Positions 1-8,514 of a stretch of DNA of 64,000 nt are shown one piece after another. This DNA comes from Thalassotalea agarivorans (GTDB taxonomy: Bacteria; Pseudomonadota; Gammaproteobacteria; Enterobacterales; Alteromonadaceae). The DNA lies in assembly GCF_030295955.1 (NCBI RefSeq), contig NZ_AP027363.1, positions 372,001-436,000 on the forward strand. Direction: 5' to 3'. The translations under genes and the position numbers were made by a program. Every line of letters begins with the position of its first letter. The stretch's first letter is position 1. The notes below the pieces were generated by a model. It did no database searches. It had not been told where the DNA came from and saw only the letters and a program-made list of their open reading frames with translations.

Positions 1-395
1 CAGGCGCGTTGCACGGCACTTAATTGAGCAACCGCCCATTCCAAGTCTCGTTTTTCAGTCATTTGACTGACATTGTCACTTGCCTCTTCATTGCCTGACA
101 GTTCGTCAACCGGCTTTTGCTTTCTTAATAATTGCAAAAACTCGAAATAAGCTATGCGAAACAACCATCCTTGGAACTTTCCTTTGCCTTGGAACATGGA
201 AAGCTTTTGATAAACCTGAATAAACGTATTTTGTGCGACATCATCTGCCAATGAAAAATCATTGCTACAAAGCCTGCGACAATACTGTCTCAAGCTTTGT
301 TGGTAGTGCGTAATAAGTTGAGCAAACGCATTTTCACATTGTGTTGCTAATACTTTTGCAATCAACTCATTTTCATTGGACAGAGGTTGCACCAT
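1..395 (-). CDS. ECF-type RNA polymerase sigma factor (3' end outside window)
   Basis: Reading the minus strand from an ATG at 395 gives an open frame to the window edge (about 131 residues). It begins MVQPLSNENELIAKVL. It contains a sigma-70 region 2 pattern, with LADDVAQNTFIQVYQKLSMFQG followed by GWLFRIAYFEFLQLLRKQ written here only as landmarks of the core- and -10-binding helices. The region 4 helix-turn-helix would lie beyond the edge. The gene starts 3 bp after the stop of the upstream DUF6249 gene, so the two are probably co-transcribed. It differs from the second ECF gene at 6395. The family is clear; the target regulon is unknown. Confidence 0.8.
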   Translation of the reverse strand, partial: MVQPLSNENELIAKVLATQCENAFAQLITHYQQSLRQYCRRLCSNDFSLADDVAQNTFIQVYQKLSMFQGKGKFQGWLFRIAYFEFLQLLRKQKPVDELSGNEEASDNVSQMTEKRDLEWAVAQLSAVQRA

Positions 396-398
396 AAA

Positions 399-758
399 TT
401 ATGACTGCGTTGGTTTAAACTTATGAATAAGTAAGAATGCTATACCTAAACATAGTGGAAACACGCCAATACTGACAATATCTAAGTCTCCGCCTGGTGT
501 AATCCAACCAAATAAAAAGAAGGCAATAGCGATGCTGACAAAAATAATGCCTCTTGTTAAATCCTTAGTGCCTGTATCTTTCTTAACTGTTGCTAAGCTA
601 TCAAGTAACTCAGGAGACAATTGTTGGCCACTTTCTATTAATTTGTGGATAGTCTCATGTTGCATCTGTTTGCTTTGACTACTGTGCTTTAGAATTAAGT
701 AAACGGTAAAGCATACGGCAATAAAAAAGCCGCTTGGTATAATGATATCTGGTCCCAT
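399..758 (-). CDS. DUF6249-like inner-membrane protein
   Basis: 119 residues. There is one N-terminal membrane segment (about 9-24), a polar middle carrying a conserved-looking stretch (HKLIESGQQLSPELLDSL, about 38-55), and two more hydrophobic segments (about 70-87 and 93-112). This matches the DUF6249 layout as I know it. It is directly upstream of the ECF sigma gene and has the same strand, so it may be a membrane partner or sensor for that sigma factor. That role is inference from position; no anti-sigma (ZAS) motif is visible. Confidence 0.6.
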   Translation of the reverse strand: MGPDIIIPSGFFIAVCFTVYLILKHSSQSKQMQHETIHKLIESGQQLSPELLDSLATVKKDTGTKDLTRGIIFVSIAIAFFLFGWITPGGDLDIVSIGVFPLCLGIAFLLIHKFKPTQS

Positions 759-818
759 TATTATTCTCCTTTAATGTCTTTATCTCTATAGATGCGGCAA
801 GTTTGCAAAAAGATGCAA

Positions 819-1319
819 CTAGTTTAAAAAAGTTTGATAAATCTCCGCATCGAGCCAGCGCTCAAATTTATAGGCAATTTGTTTCAGCGTGCCGCAATAG
901 CTAAAGCCACATATCTTGTGAAGTTTCTTGCTGGCGAGATTGTCACTATCGATAACCGCGACCATGGTGTGAAAGCCTTGTTCACCGGCTTTTTGTTTTA
1001 GTGCTTTAAGTAGCATTCTGCCTAGCCCTTTTCCTTGTTCATTAGGGTCAACATATATTGCACATTCACAACTTTTTGCATTGGCTGGGTAGGGGCGAAA
1101 ATAACCATAGCTAGCAAAGGCAAGTAATTCGCCCTGTTCATTCTCAATCCCCAGAATAGGTAATTGGTTCGTTTGCTTATCCTCAAACCATTTTTCAATG
1201 TCTGCTTTTGATCGCTGTTTATATTCATATAAGGCGGTGGTATGCACAATTGCATGGTTAAAAAGTGCACTAATTTTTTCTTGGTGCTGAGCGAAATTGC
1301 AGTTTATGATGGTAGCCAT
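819..1319 (-). CDS. GNAT-family N-acetyltransferase, phosphinothricin/methionine-sulfoximine type
   Basis: 166 residues, a standard single GNAT domain. The acetyl-CoA loop is the Q-x-x-G-x-G type (NEQGKGLGRMLLKAL, about 92-106). The upstream strand AECAIYVDP-like segment and downstream D-N-x-A-S-x-K-L-H-x-x-x-G-F signature (about 123-137) are typical of the Pat/YncA subgroup, which acetylates amino-group substrates such as methionine sulfoximine or phosphinothricin. It stands alone. The divergent DUF481 gene starts about 70 bp away. The substrate cannot be read from the sequence. Confidence 0.75.
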   Translation of the reverse strand: MATIINCNFAQHQEKISALFNHAIVHTTALYEYKQRSKADIEKWFEDKQTNQLPILGIENEQGELLAFASYGYFRPYPANAKSCECAIYVDPNEQGKGLGRMLLKALKQKAGEQGFHTMVAVIDSDNLASKKLHKICGFSYCGTLKQIAYKFERWLDAEIYQTFLN

Positions 1320-1388
1320 AAAATCATTAAGGTTTTCAATATAATGGCAATATCTTGGCGCAGAGCGAACAAAGACTCAAATATTTTG

Positions 1389-2483
1389 ATGGCTTTTCGC
1401 GTTCTGTTCATCGCTTTTTTGTCTATTTCGTATTCGGTAGCCGTTGCACAAGAACAGCAATGGCAAACGCCGGCGCCTGTTATTCAACAAAACTTTGATT
1501 GGTTAAAGACAAGTTCCGGGGAATGGCTTAAAGGTGACATTGTAGCCATGTATGACGAAGAGCTTGAATTTGACAGCGATGAATTTGGCTTGGTCACCGT
1601 TGATTGGGAAGATGTCGCTGAATTATATAGTAAAGAAGAGCAAAGTATTCGTTTGTCTCGCGGCAGAATTGTTGTTGGTCGACTAACTTACAAAGCGGGC
1701 AATATCTCCATCAGTACGGCGAGTGGTGTAAAGCAATATAGCAATCGAGAGTTAGTCTCTGTCGCATCCTCTAAATCGAATAGGTGGGATCTATGGGACG
1801 GCAAAATAAGCCTTGGCGCTGATTTGAAAAAAGGCAACTCGATTCAGAGCGATTTAACCATAGATATTGAGTTTAAACGACGCACATCTAGTAGTCGCTT
1901 CGAGACAACTTATGTATCAAGCTACAGTGAAACCGAAGATGCAAAAACAGGCAATACTTTTGTTACCACCGAAAACATTAGGCTGAATAGTTTTATTGAT
2001 TTGTTTGTCAGTCAGAAGCTGTTTTTACGAATTGCCGAATTTGAATACTTTAGAGATGAGTTTCAAAATATCGATTATCGTATTACCGGCGGTGTCGCTG
2101 TTGGTTATCAAGTGGTCGACACCTCCAAAGTTGACCTAGAATTTACTGCGGGTCCGAGTTATCAGGAAACAAAATATATCGAGGTTGATAGTGGCGAAGA
2201 AATAGAAGATTCCGGCGTTATGACATTAGGAAGTAATTTTGATTGGGAAATCACTAGTAACATTGATTATTTCTTTGACTACCAATTGCAACTTGTGTCT
2301 GAACAAGCAGGTAACCAATTGCACCATATAGAAACTGGATTCGAATTCGAAGTAGTGAATGACTTTGATATCAACTTTACTTTTTACATGGATAGAACGG
2401 ACAAGCCGAGAACAGACTCAGACGGTTTTACACCTGAAAAGGATGACTTTAGATATGTCGTCAGTATTGGCTATGAATTTTAG
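1389..2483 (+). CDS. DUF481-family outer-membrane beta-barrel protein
   Basis: The frame is open from 1242, but the part before codon 50 overlaps the divergent GNAT gene and looks non-coding. The ATG at 1389 begins a good signal peptide (MAFRVLFIAFLSISYSVAVA, cleavage near AQEQ). The mature protein has an N-terminal section rich in short beta strands (GEWLKGDIVAMYDEELEFDSDE) and a C-terminal half of alternating amphipathic strands ending in ...VVSIGYEF. A terminal aromatic residue is typical of outer-membrane barrels. DUF481 proteins are often salt- or envelope-related, but no function is established here. A strong bidirectional terminator follows. Confidence 0.7.
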   Translation: MAFRVLFIAFLSISYSVAVAQEQQWQTPAPVIQQNFDWLKTSSGEWLKGDIVAMYDEELEFDSDEFGLVTVDWEDVAELYSKEEQSIRLSRGRIVVGRLTYKAGNISISTASGVKQYSNRELVSVASSKSNRWDLWDGKISLGADLKKGNSIQSDLTIDIEFKRRTSSSRFETTYVSSYSETEDAKTGNTFVTTENIRLNSFIDLFVSQKLFLRIAEFEYFRDEFQNIDYRITGGVAVGYQVVDTSKVDLEFTAGPSYQETKYIEVDSGEEIEDSGVMTLGSNFDWEITSNIDYFFDYQLQLVSEQAGNQLHHIETGFEFEVVNDFDINFTFYMDRTDKPRTDSDGFTPEKDDFRYVVSIGYEF

Positions 2484-2500
2484 CGAATGTAAGTAGTAAC

Positions 2501-2528
2501 AAAAAAAGCGGCTGTTGCCGCTTTTTTT
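2501..2528. terminator. Bidirectional rho-independent terminator
   Basis: Twelve-base perfect inverted repeat (arms AAAAAAAGCGGC and GCCGCTTTTTTT) around a TGTT loop. It serves the DUF481 gene on the plus strand and rraA on the minus strand; the rraA stop codon overlaps its right edge. Confidence 0.9.
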
Positions 2529-3012
2529 ATTCTATATCAAGTGGGTCGGGTGACAGAATAATGCCCGTATTGTCCACATAAATATGATCTTCAGGTAAGA
2601 AGGTTACGCCACCAAAATTAATAGCAACGTCAACTTCGCCAATGTCGTCGTCAGATGCACCTACTGGAATAGGGACTAATCCTTGAATGCCTATTTCAAC
2701 GTCTTCTAACGCATCTACATCACGCACACTGCCATAGCAAACAATACCTTCCCAACCATTTTTGGCTGCGGCCTCCGCAATATAAACATCAATCAGAGCG
2801 CGGCGTGTTGAACCGCCACCATCGATCACCAAGACTTTACCGCTACCGTCATTTTCAACGACCTGCTGAATAAGTCCATTGTTTTCAAAACATTTTATGG
2901 TGACAACTTGCCCTCCAAAAGAGCTTCTACCACCATAATTGCTAAATATCGGATCTACAACGTCAATTAAATCTGCATATAAGTTACATAATTCAGAGGT
3001 GTTATATTCCAT
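2527..3012 (-). CDS. rraA: Ribonuclease E activity regulator RraA
   Basis: 161 residues, the family's usual length. RraA binds RNase E and inhibits mRNA decay; relatives are aldolases or demethylmenaquinone-methyltransferase-like folds. The central [15 protein letters not shown] (about 81-95) and the [14 protein letters not shown] stretch (about 108-121) match the RraA fold, where the aldolase relatives bind metal and pyruvate. It lies downstream of hslVU and DUF971 on the same strand. In E. coli rraA is also in the hslVU neighbourhood. The 80-bp gap to DUF971 allows its own promoter. Confidence 0.92.
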   Translation of the reverse strand: MEYNTSELCNLYADLIDVVDPIFSNYGGRSSFGGQVVTIKCFENNGLIQQVVENDGSGKVLVIDGGGSTRRALIDVYIAEAAAKNGWEGIVCYGSVRDVDALEDVEIGIQGLVPIPVGASDDDIGEVDVAINFGGVTFLPEDHIYVDNTGIILSPDPLDIE

Positions 3013-3091
3013 AGCACAGCCTTACGGGTTTGTTCTTTGCTAATCAGTATATAACGAAGCGAAGAGGGAACAAATGAATTTTTTGAAATAG

Positions 3092-3442
3092 CTACAAGGA
3101 TTTAAAATTGATCAATGCTTCTCTGGAAACACCGTGCTGTTGAATATCGGATAAATATTTTTGCCATAGCACTTGCTGTCGTTGGCTTAACGAGAATAAT
3201 TGGTCGGCGGTAATTATTGTCGCATGTTGGTCGTCAAAGATAATGCGAAATCCATGGATTGCTACCGATTCAATCGCCAAAATAGCGACCGTTTTTTTAT
3301 GGCCTATTGGGGTGTTTTTTTCTTTATCGGAGGGGGTCATCACGCGCAAGAACTCAGCACTCAATGAACATGCAGGCTGACCATCAAACTTGATGGTCAA
3401 ACTGTTTGTCGCTGTGCAAAGTTCAAACGCGTTAATGTGCAT
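3092..3442 (-). CDS. DUF971 / gamma-butyrobetaine hydroxylase-like N-terminal domain protein
   Basis: 116 residues. The sequence carries the DUF971 pattern: an N-terminal strand with LTIKFDGQPACSLSAEFLRV (about 15-34), where the leucine-S-A-E-x-L-R-V core is diagnostic, and a central strand SVAIHGFRIIFDDQH. In other proteobacteria this gene often follows hslU and is linked to iron-sulfur or metabolic functions, without proven role. It begins 1 bp after the hslU stop (3444), so it is part of the hslVU operon. Confidence 0.85.
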   Translation of the reverse strand: MHINAFELCTATNSLTIKFDGQPACSLSAEFLRVMTPSDKEKNTPIGHKKTVAILAIESVAIHGFRIIFDDQHATIITADQLFSLSQRQQVLWQKYLSDIQQHGVSREALINFKSL

Positions 3443-3443
3443 A

Positions 3444-4772
3444 CTAAAGAATAAACCTACTTAAATCTTCATCTTTAACGATTTCAGTAAAGACGCCATC
3501 TACATATGCTTTATCGATAGTGATCTGTTCACCACTTCGATCATTGGCGTTGTAAGACAATTCTTCCATCAATCGTTCCATCATTGTATGCAAGCGGCGA
3601 GCACCAATGTTTTCTGTGCTCTCATTTACTTGCCAAGCAGCGGCGGCTATTGCTTGGATGCCATCTGGTGTGAATGAAACGTCAACACCTTCTGTTTTCA
3701 TTAAAGCCGAGTACTGTTCAGTAAGTGAAGCATGTGGCTCAGTTAAAATGCGCACAAAATCTTCTGTAGTTAACGCACTAAGCTCAACTCGAATCGGTAA
3801 ACGCCCTTGTAGCTCTGGAATCAAATCAGATGGTTTCGCCATCTGGAAAGCACCTGAAGCAACAAATAAAATATGGTCTGTCTTTACCATGCCGTGTTTT
3901 GTGCTTACTGTAGAACCTTCAACTAACGGCAGTAAGTCACGTTGCACGCCTTCACGCGATACATCTGGACCAGAGGTATCTCCACGCTTACAAATCTTGT
4001 CGATTTCATCAACAAATACAATGCCGTTTTGTTCAACCGCATCTAGCGCTTTTTGTTTAATATCGTCTTGGTTAACGATTTTAGCGGCTTCTTCTTCCGC
4101 TAAGGCCTTCATCGCGTCTTTAATTTTCAACTTACGCTTTTTAGTTTTGTCTTGAGACAAATTTTGAAACATTGAAGACAGCTGCGACGTCATATCTTCC
4201 ATACCCGGAGGAGCCATAATTTCGACGCCCATTTGTGGTACTTGCAGATCGAGCTCTACTTCTTTGTCGTCTAATTTACCTTCACGTAATTTTTTACGAA
4301 AAACTTGGCGAGTCGAGGCGTTATCGCTCTCTTGCTCATTGCCCCAATTGTCGCGAGGATTCGGTAACAAAATATCGAGAATGCGTTCTTCAGCAGCTTC
4401 TTCTGCTTTAAACTTTACTCGCTCCATTTCCTGTTCTTTGGTCATCTTTACTGCAATATCAGCGAGATCTCTGATAATGGTTTCAACTTCCTTGCCGACA
4501 TAACCTACTTCTGTAAACTTGGTCGCTTCTACTTTAATAAAAGGTGCATTAGCAAGCTTAGCTAATCTGCGTGCGATTTCGGTTTTACCTACACCGGTTG
4601 GACCGATCATTAAAATATTTTTGGGCGTAACTTCAGCGCGCAGCTCGTCATTAAGCTGCATGCGGCGCCAGCGATTTCGCAATGCGATGGCCACAGCGCG
4701 TTTTGCTGATTGTTGACCAACAATATGGCTGTCTAATTCGGAAACAATTTCTCGGGGAGTCATGTTAGACAT
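3444..4772 (-). CDS. hslU: ATP-dependent protease ATPase subunit HslU
   Basis: 442 residues, full family length. It is a AAA+ unfoldase that feeds proteins into the HslV peptidase. Visible motifs are the N-terminal [16 protein letters not shown], Walker A GPTGVGKT (57-64), the pore GYVG motif shortly after (about 90), Walker B IVFVDEID (about 250), sensor 1, and the C-terminal ...EDLSRFIL tail that docks into HslV. The gene starts 24 bp after the hslV stop on the same strand. Long antisense frames inside it are shadows of its codon pattern. Confidence 0.98.
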   Translation of the reverse strand: MSNMTPREIVSELDSHIVGQQSAKRAVAIALRNRWRRMQLNDELRAEVTPKNILMIGPTGVGKTEIARRLAKLANAPFIKVEATKFTEVGYVGKEVETIIRDLADIAVKMTKEQEMERVKFKAEEAAEERILDILLPNPRDNWGNEQESDNASTRQVFRKKLREGKLDDKEVELDLQVPQMGVEIMAPPGMEDMTSQLSSMFQNLSQDKTKKRKLKIKDAMKALAEEEAAKIVNQDDIKQKALDAVEQNGIVFVDEIDKICKRGDTSGPDVSREGVQRDLLPLVEGSTVSTKHGMVKTDHILFVASGAFQMAKPSDLIPELQGRLPIRVELSALTTEDFVRILTEPHASLTEQYSALMKTEGVDVSFTPDGIQAIAAAAWQVNESTENIGARRLHTMMERLMEELSYNANDRSGEQITIDKAYVDGVFTEIVKDEDLSRFIL

Positions 4773-4796
4773 GTAAATTCCTTAACTTTTACTGCG

Positions 4797-5315
4797 TTAA
4801 AGTTCATCTATAGTGTGGCTATGATTGGTGAATACGCAAATATCACCTGCAATCGTAAGTGATTTCTCTACGATATCTTTAGCCGACAATTCTGTGTTTT
4901 CTAGCAGGGCAATCGCCGCAGATTGTGCGAAGTTACCGCCACTACCAATGGCGATCAGGTCATGCTCTGGTTGCACCACATCACCGTTACCAGTGATAAT
5001 TAACGATGTTTCTTCATCGGCAACAGCAAGCAGCGCTTCTAAACGTCTCAATGCTCTGTCACTGCGCCAATCTTTTGCTAACTCTACTGCGGCTTTCGTT
5101 AAATGCCCTTGGTGCATTTCGAGTTTGCTTTCAAATCGTTCAAATAAAGTGAATGCATCGGCAGTGCCACCGGCAAAACCAGCGAGCACCTTGTCGTTAT
5201 ACAAACGACGTACTTTCTTGGCATTACCTTTCATTACTGTATTTCCAAGTGAAACTTGGCCGTCACCACCTATGGCGACTTTACCATTGCGCCTTACTGA
5301 GACTATTGTTGTCAT
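4797..5315 (-). CDS. hslV: ATP-dependent protease peptidase subunit HslV
   Basis: 172 residues. It is a proteasome-beta-like Ntn hydrolase. After removal of Met1 the N-terminal Thr2 ([13 protein letters not shown]) is the nucleophile. The G-G-D-G-Q-V-S-L-G segment (about 17-25) and the AIGSGG turn (about 121-126) are family hallmarks. It is the first gene of hslV-hslU-DUF971. A sigma-32-like element sits 37-68 bp upstream, consistent with heat induction. Confidence 0.98.
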   Translation of the reverse strand: MTTIVSVRRNGKVAIGGDGQVSLGNTVMKGNAKKVRRLYNDKVLAGFAGGTADAFTLFERFESKLEMHQGHLTKAAVELAKDWRSDRALRRLEALLAVADEETSLIITGNGDVVQPEHDLIAIGSGGNFAQSAAIALLENTELSAKDIVEKSLTIAGDICVFTNHSHTIDEL

Positions 5316-5351
5316 CGCAAGTCCTCTATTTATTAACTCTATGATTATTGA

Positions 5352-5383
5352 TAAAAGGTGAGGGTGAACTCAGAATTTTCAAG
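5352..5383 (-). promoter_or_regulatory. Sigma-32 (heat-shock)-like promoter of hslVU
   Basis: On the minus strand a perfect CTTGAAA -35 element (5383-5377) is followed after 13-14 bases by a C-rich -10-like CCCTCACCT (5365-5357). The known RpoH consensus is CTTGAAA, 11-16 bases, CCCCATnT. The -10 is only partial. Confidence 0.55.
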
Positions 5384-5411
5384 GGAATGGGTGAATTATT
5401 TAAATGGCGAC

Positions 5412-5438
5412 GAAAAAAAAGCTGCCATTGGCAGCTTT
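5412..5438 (-). terminator. Terminator of the PEP-CTERM gene
   Basis: Inverted repeat AAAGCTGCC / GGCAGCTTT with ATT loop; on the minus strand it is followed by a run of T. It lies 22 bp past the PEP-CTERM stop and insulates hslVU. Confidence 0.85.
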
Positions 5439-5459
5439 CTAAAGATTCAAAGTGTGCAA

Positions 5460-6158
5460 TTACACAAGACTTTTGCGACTCGCTAGTCCTAATAAACCAA
5501 GTGCAAATATAGCGAGCGTACTTGGCTCTGGCACACTTGCATCAGGGCGAGGTGCACTTGCCGGAAGCGGGATATAGCTAGTTTGCAACGTACTTACACC
5601 AAAACAACAACGCTCGGCAAAAAACAAATCTACTGTGACGATTTCGTCGCTAGGTAATTGGTACGCAACATTGAACACATCATTGTGCCCCCAATTGACG
5701 CGCCACCATAAATCAGTTGCTTGATCGGGACTATCGCTGCCAAACATTAGGGATGCTGCATGACTTACGTGAACTTCTGCACCAAAACCCGCATCTAAAC
5801 CTAAATCGAGATTAAGAATGCCACCGAACCCCGCATCGACATCAAACGATACATGAGTAATGGTTGCATAATCACAATTATATCGACCTTTATATCCACA
5901 GTTAGCCTGATCCCAAGCTGATGTGTAATTGGTTAAATCTGAAATTGGGGCTAGCGCACGCAGTATAGCGCCACTTTCAAAAAGAGACTTTAAATCTAGG
6001 TCAATGTCATCTTCTGGTGCTCTATTGTCGGTGTGGACAAGGCCTGAGATATCCACAGAACGGTCTTCGACAGTCATCGAAATGATACCAGCATTAGCCG
6101 CTGGCATTAATATCACTAACAAACAAGCTATTATTTTTCTTAAATGTAGCTTACACAT
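5460..6158 (-). CDS. PEP-CTERM sorting domain protein
   Basis: 232 residues. There is a signal peptide (about 1-23, IIACLLVILMPAANAG). The end is a canonical PEP-CTERM tripartite tail: VPEPSTLAIFALGLLGLASRKSLV, that is, PEP motif, hydrophobic segment and basic end. Such proteins are cut by an exosortase and exported to the surface or matrix. The body has no recognised enzyme motif; it contains Cys pairs (ANCGYKGRYNC and ERCCFG) that could form disulfides. It is monocistronic. A short CTTCTA triplicate microsatellite lies just upstream of its start (about 6177-6196). Confidence 0.85.
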   Translation of the reverse strand: MCKLHLRKIIACLLVILMPAANAGIISMTVEDRSVDISGLVHTDNRAPEDDIDLDLKSLFESGAILRALAPISDLTNYTSAWDQANCGYKGRYNCDYATITHVSFDVDAGFGGILNLDLGLDAGFGAEVHVSHAASLMFGSDSPDQATDLWWRVNWGHNDVFNVAYQLPSDEIVTVDLFFAERCCFGVSTLQTSYIPLPASAPRPDASVPEPSTLAIFALGLLGLASRKSLV

Positions 6159-6394
6159 AGTTTCTTCCTTTTTGTCACTTCTACTTCTACTTCTACGTCT
6201 ACATCACAACTCAAAACTTTCATTTGCAATTTACATGCCTTTGCTGCAAGTTGTTGTTTTATATTGATTTAAATATTCTTGTAGGAATGTAAAGTCGCTA
6301 GTTGTAAAAAAATCCGACACTTTTAAAATTAATTTAAACCTTTTATTGTTTAGCGGTAACTAACTAAATATCGAATGGAAATAAAGGCAACATT

Positions 6395-6955
6395 TTGGAA
6401 GACAGTAGCGTTATAGACGCACAGAGTAAATTCAGATTAGCGCAAGAAGATGAACTAATCGCATTGACTAAAAATGGTGATACTAAAGCTTTTAATCAGC
6501 TTTATATGACTCATCATGCCCGAATTTACGCGCTCTGTTTACGAATGTTAGCCGATGCGCATAGTGCGGAAGATGTCTGCCAAGAAGTGTTTGTGCAGGT
6601 GTGGCAGAAAATTATCAACTTTCGAGGAGAAAGTAAGTTTTCAACATGGCTACACAGTGTCGCGACAAACGTTGTTTTAGGGCACATGAGAAAGCAAAAA
6701 AATTGGCTACAAAAAGTCTTCAGCATTGAAGAAAAGCCGGTTGAGCAAGCAATCGAAATGCTACCTGAGATACATGGTTTAGATAAAAAAATAGTGAGGT
6801 TGCCAGAAAGAGCTCGAGTTGTTTTTGTATTGTTCGCTGTAGAAGGTTATCGCCATGAAGAAATTGCCCAGATGATGGGCATGGCAGTAGGGTCTAGTAA
6901 AGCGCAATATCACCGAGCACGGCAATTGTTGAAAGAGTGGGTAAATGATGAATAA
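6395..6955 (+). CDS. ECF-type RNA polymerase sigma factor
   Basis: 186 residues. It starts with TTG at 6395; no ATG fits before the conserved region. Region 2 includes GDTKAFNQLYMTHHARIYALCLRM and AEDVCQEVFVQVW (about 28-74); region 4 is the ERARVVFVLFAVEGYRHEEIAQMMG helix-turn-helix (about 132-162). Its last bases overlap the next gene, an anti-sigma-like membrane protein, in the usual sigma/anti-sigma arrangement. The third gene encodes a DUF4097 protein, probably the regulated output. The inducing signal is unknown. Confidence 0.9.
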   Translation: MEDSSVIDAQSKFRLAQEDELIALTKNGDTKAFNQLYMTHHARIYALCLRMLADAHSAEDVCQEVFVQVWQKIINFRGESKFSTWLHSVATNVVLGHMRKQKNWLQKVFSIEEKPVEQAIEMLPEIHGLDKKIVRLPERARVVFVLFAVEGYRHEEIAQMMGMAVGSSKAQYHRARQLLKEWVNDE

Positions 6956-7448
6956 CAGTATTGATGATAAGACATTGCAACAGCAAGTAGAGTCGTTACC
7001 TGAATCATATCGCCCGAATCGCGATCTATGGCCAGGCATTGAAAAGGCTATTTATCAACGCCAAAACTTGCCACAGCAAGAACAGCCGAAGCAATACGCT
7101 AAAGCGCCTTTGGCTTGGGCTGCTTCTATTGTAGTTGCTGTCATGGTGACATGGCTTGGCGTACAAAATCCACAAACGGACGGCACGGGTATTGTACAGG
7201 TAATGCAAGATAGTTTTGCACAAGAAAAGCAGTTGATGCTGACAAGTTTTGGCAATCCAGAAATTACGGCGCTTCCTGATGATATGCTGGTACAACTAAG
7301 TCAGCTGGCAAGTGCTAGGGCCTCTATAGTTTCAGCTTTGGAGTCAGATCCACAAAATAAAGATTTGATGAATCTGCTGCGCTTTACCCAGCAACAAGAA
7401 TTAGACCTTTTGCAAAAGTTGTATGCAACCAAATGGCAAAGTATTTAG
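6945..7448 (+). CDS. Anti-sigma-factor-like single-pass membrane protein
   Basis: 167 residues, overlapping the sigma gene by 11 bp. The N-terminal cytoplasmic part (about 1-50) contains RPNRDLWPGIEKAI, which resembles the sigma-binding end of small anti-sigma factors. One membrane helix follows (about 53-69, PLAWAASIVVAVMVTWLG). The periplasmic part is helical and Gln-rich. No zinc-binding HxxxCxxC motif is present, so it is not a ZAS-type factor. The role as negative regulator of the 6395 sigma factor is inferred from overlap and topology. Confidence 0.65.
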   Translation: MMNNSIDDKTLQQQVESLPESYRPNRDLWPGIEKAIYQRQNLPQQEQPKQYAKAPLAWAASIVVAVMVTWLGVQNPQTDGTGIVQVMQDSFAQEKQLMLTSFGNPEITALPDDMLVQLSQLASARASIVSALESDPQNKDLMNLLRFTQQQELDLLQKLYATKWQSI

Positions 7449-7463
7449 TGAGTTGAGGATGTT

Positions 7464-8411
7464 ATGAAAAAGAACTTACCTTTAATAGGATTACTGATAG
7501 CTGCATCATTTAATGTGATGGCGGGCGAGAAAGTAGATAAAACGTTGCCAATCAATGATGCATCGGAAATAGATATCAATAATTTACGAGGCATTGTAAA
7601 AATTATTGGAAGCGATAGAAACGATGTCCGTGTTGTTGGCGAGTTAGATGACAAAGCGCAAGCGCTTGAATTCGAACAAGTAGGCTCTCGCATCAATGTA
7701 AAAGTTAAAATGCCGAAGAGCTCGAGCAAAGGGTGGGGTAGTCATCAGGAAACAGAGCTGACCGTATACGTGCCAAGCTCTGTGCGCACCAATTTCAACG
7801 GTGTTAGCAGTGACGTAGAGGCAGATAATTTACTCGCAGGCTCTAATCTTCGCTCGATAAGCGGTAGCATAATCGCAAATAACTTGGGTCAATATATCGA
7901 GTTGAGTTCAGTCAGCGGCGATATTAAGGCAACAACATTTGATGGAAAAGTTAGTTTATCTAGTGTCAGCGGTAATATTTACGGCAGTGATATTGCAGGA
8001 AGATTGAATGCTCGCACCGTAAGTGGCGACATCGAATTGTCTAGCATTGCGAATGAGGTGTTTTTTAAAACAGTATCGGGTGATATCGACGCGCAATTGG
8101 AAAACATCGATGAAATTGACCTAGGTACAGTGAGTGGAGATATTGAAACTCAGCTAACACTCAATGATGATGCAGCGATGAAAATGTCGAGTGTTAGCGG
8201 CGACTTCGATTTATATTTTTCAGGTAAAGTTAACGCGTCGTTTAATCTGTCTAGTAATGCAGGCGGTAGCTACGTTAATAAGTTAAGCAAAGACAAACCT
8301 GTAAAAGCAAAATATGGACCGAGTTCTAGTTTAGTTTTCGACTTAGGTAACGCCAGCGCAACTGTGCGAGGAACAACCGTCAGCGGTACCTTCACCCTCA
8401 AGCAAAAATAA
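7464..8411 (+). CDS. DUF4097 beta-repeat (adhesin-like) exported protein
   Basis: 315 residues with a signal peptide (about 1-20, ...IAASFNVMAG). The body consists of repeated short beta units with the core S-V-S-G-D-I, seen at least six times (for example LSSVSGDIKA, LSSVSGNIYG, ARTVSGDIEL, FKTVSGDIDA). This is the DUF4097 / DUF2807 right-handed beta-helix-like pattern found in putative surface or polymer-binding proteins. It is 15 bp downstream of the anti-sigma-like gene, third in the operon, so likely controlled by the ECF factor. Confidence 0.8.
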   Translation: MKKNLPLIGLLIAASFNVMAGEKVDKTLPINDASEIDINNLRGIVKIIGSDRNDVRVVGELDDKAQALEFEQVGSRINVKVKMPKSSSKGWGSHQETELTVYVPSSVRTNFNGVSSDVEADNLLAGSNLRSISGSIIANNLGQYIELSSVSGDIKATTFDGKVSLSSVSGNIYGSDIAGRLNARTVSGDIELSSIANEVFFKTVSGDIDAQLENIDEIDLGTVSGDIETQLTLNDDAAMKMSSVSGDFDLYFSGKVNASFNLSSNAGGSYVNKLSKDKPVKAKYGPSSSLVFDLGNASATVRGTTVSGTFTLKQK

Positions 8412-8514
8412 TCGCTTATTTTGGACGCCACAGTGGTCATGTGGCGTCTTTTTATGTAATCTACCTGTCTACATTTTTTTTCATAAATAGTTAAGAATTT
8501 AGGGTAGATCCCAC

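Noticed and set aside
1242-1388. N-terminal extension of the DUF481 gene
   Set aside because: It overlaps the GNAT gene antisense, and a clear signal peptide starts at 1389.
3607-4155. Long plus-strand frames opposite hslU and hslV
   Set aside because: Antisense shadows of strongly coding genes; no family resemblance or initiation signal.
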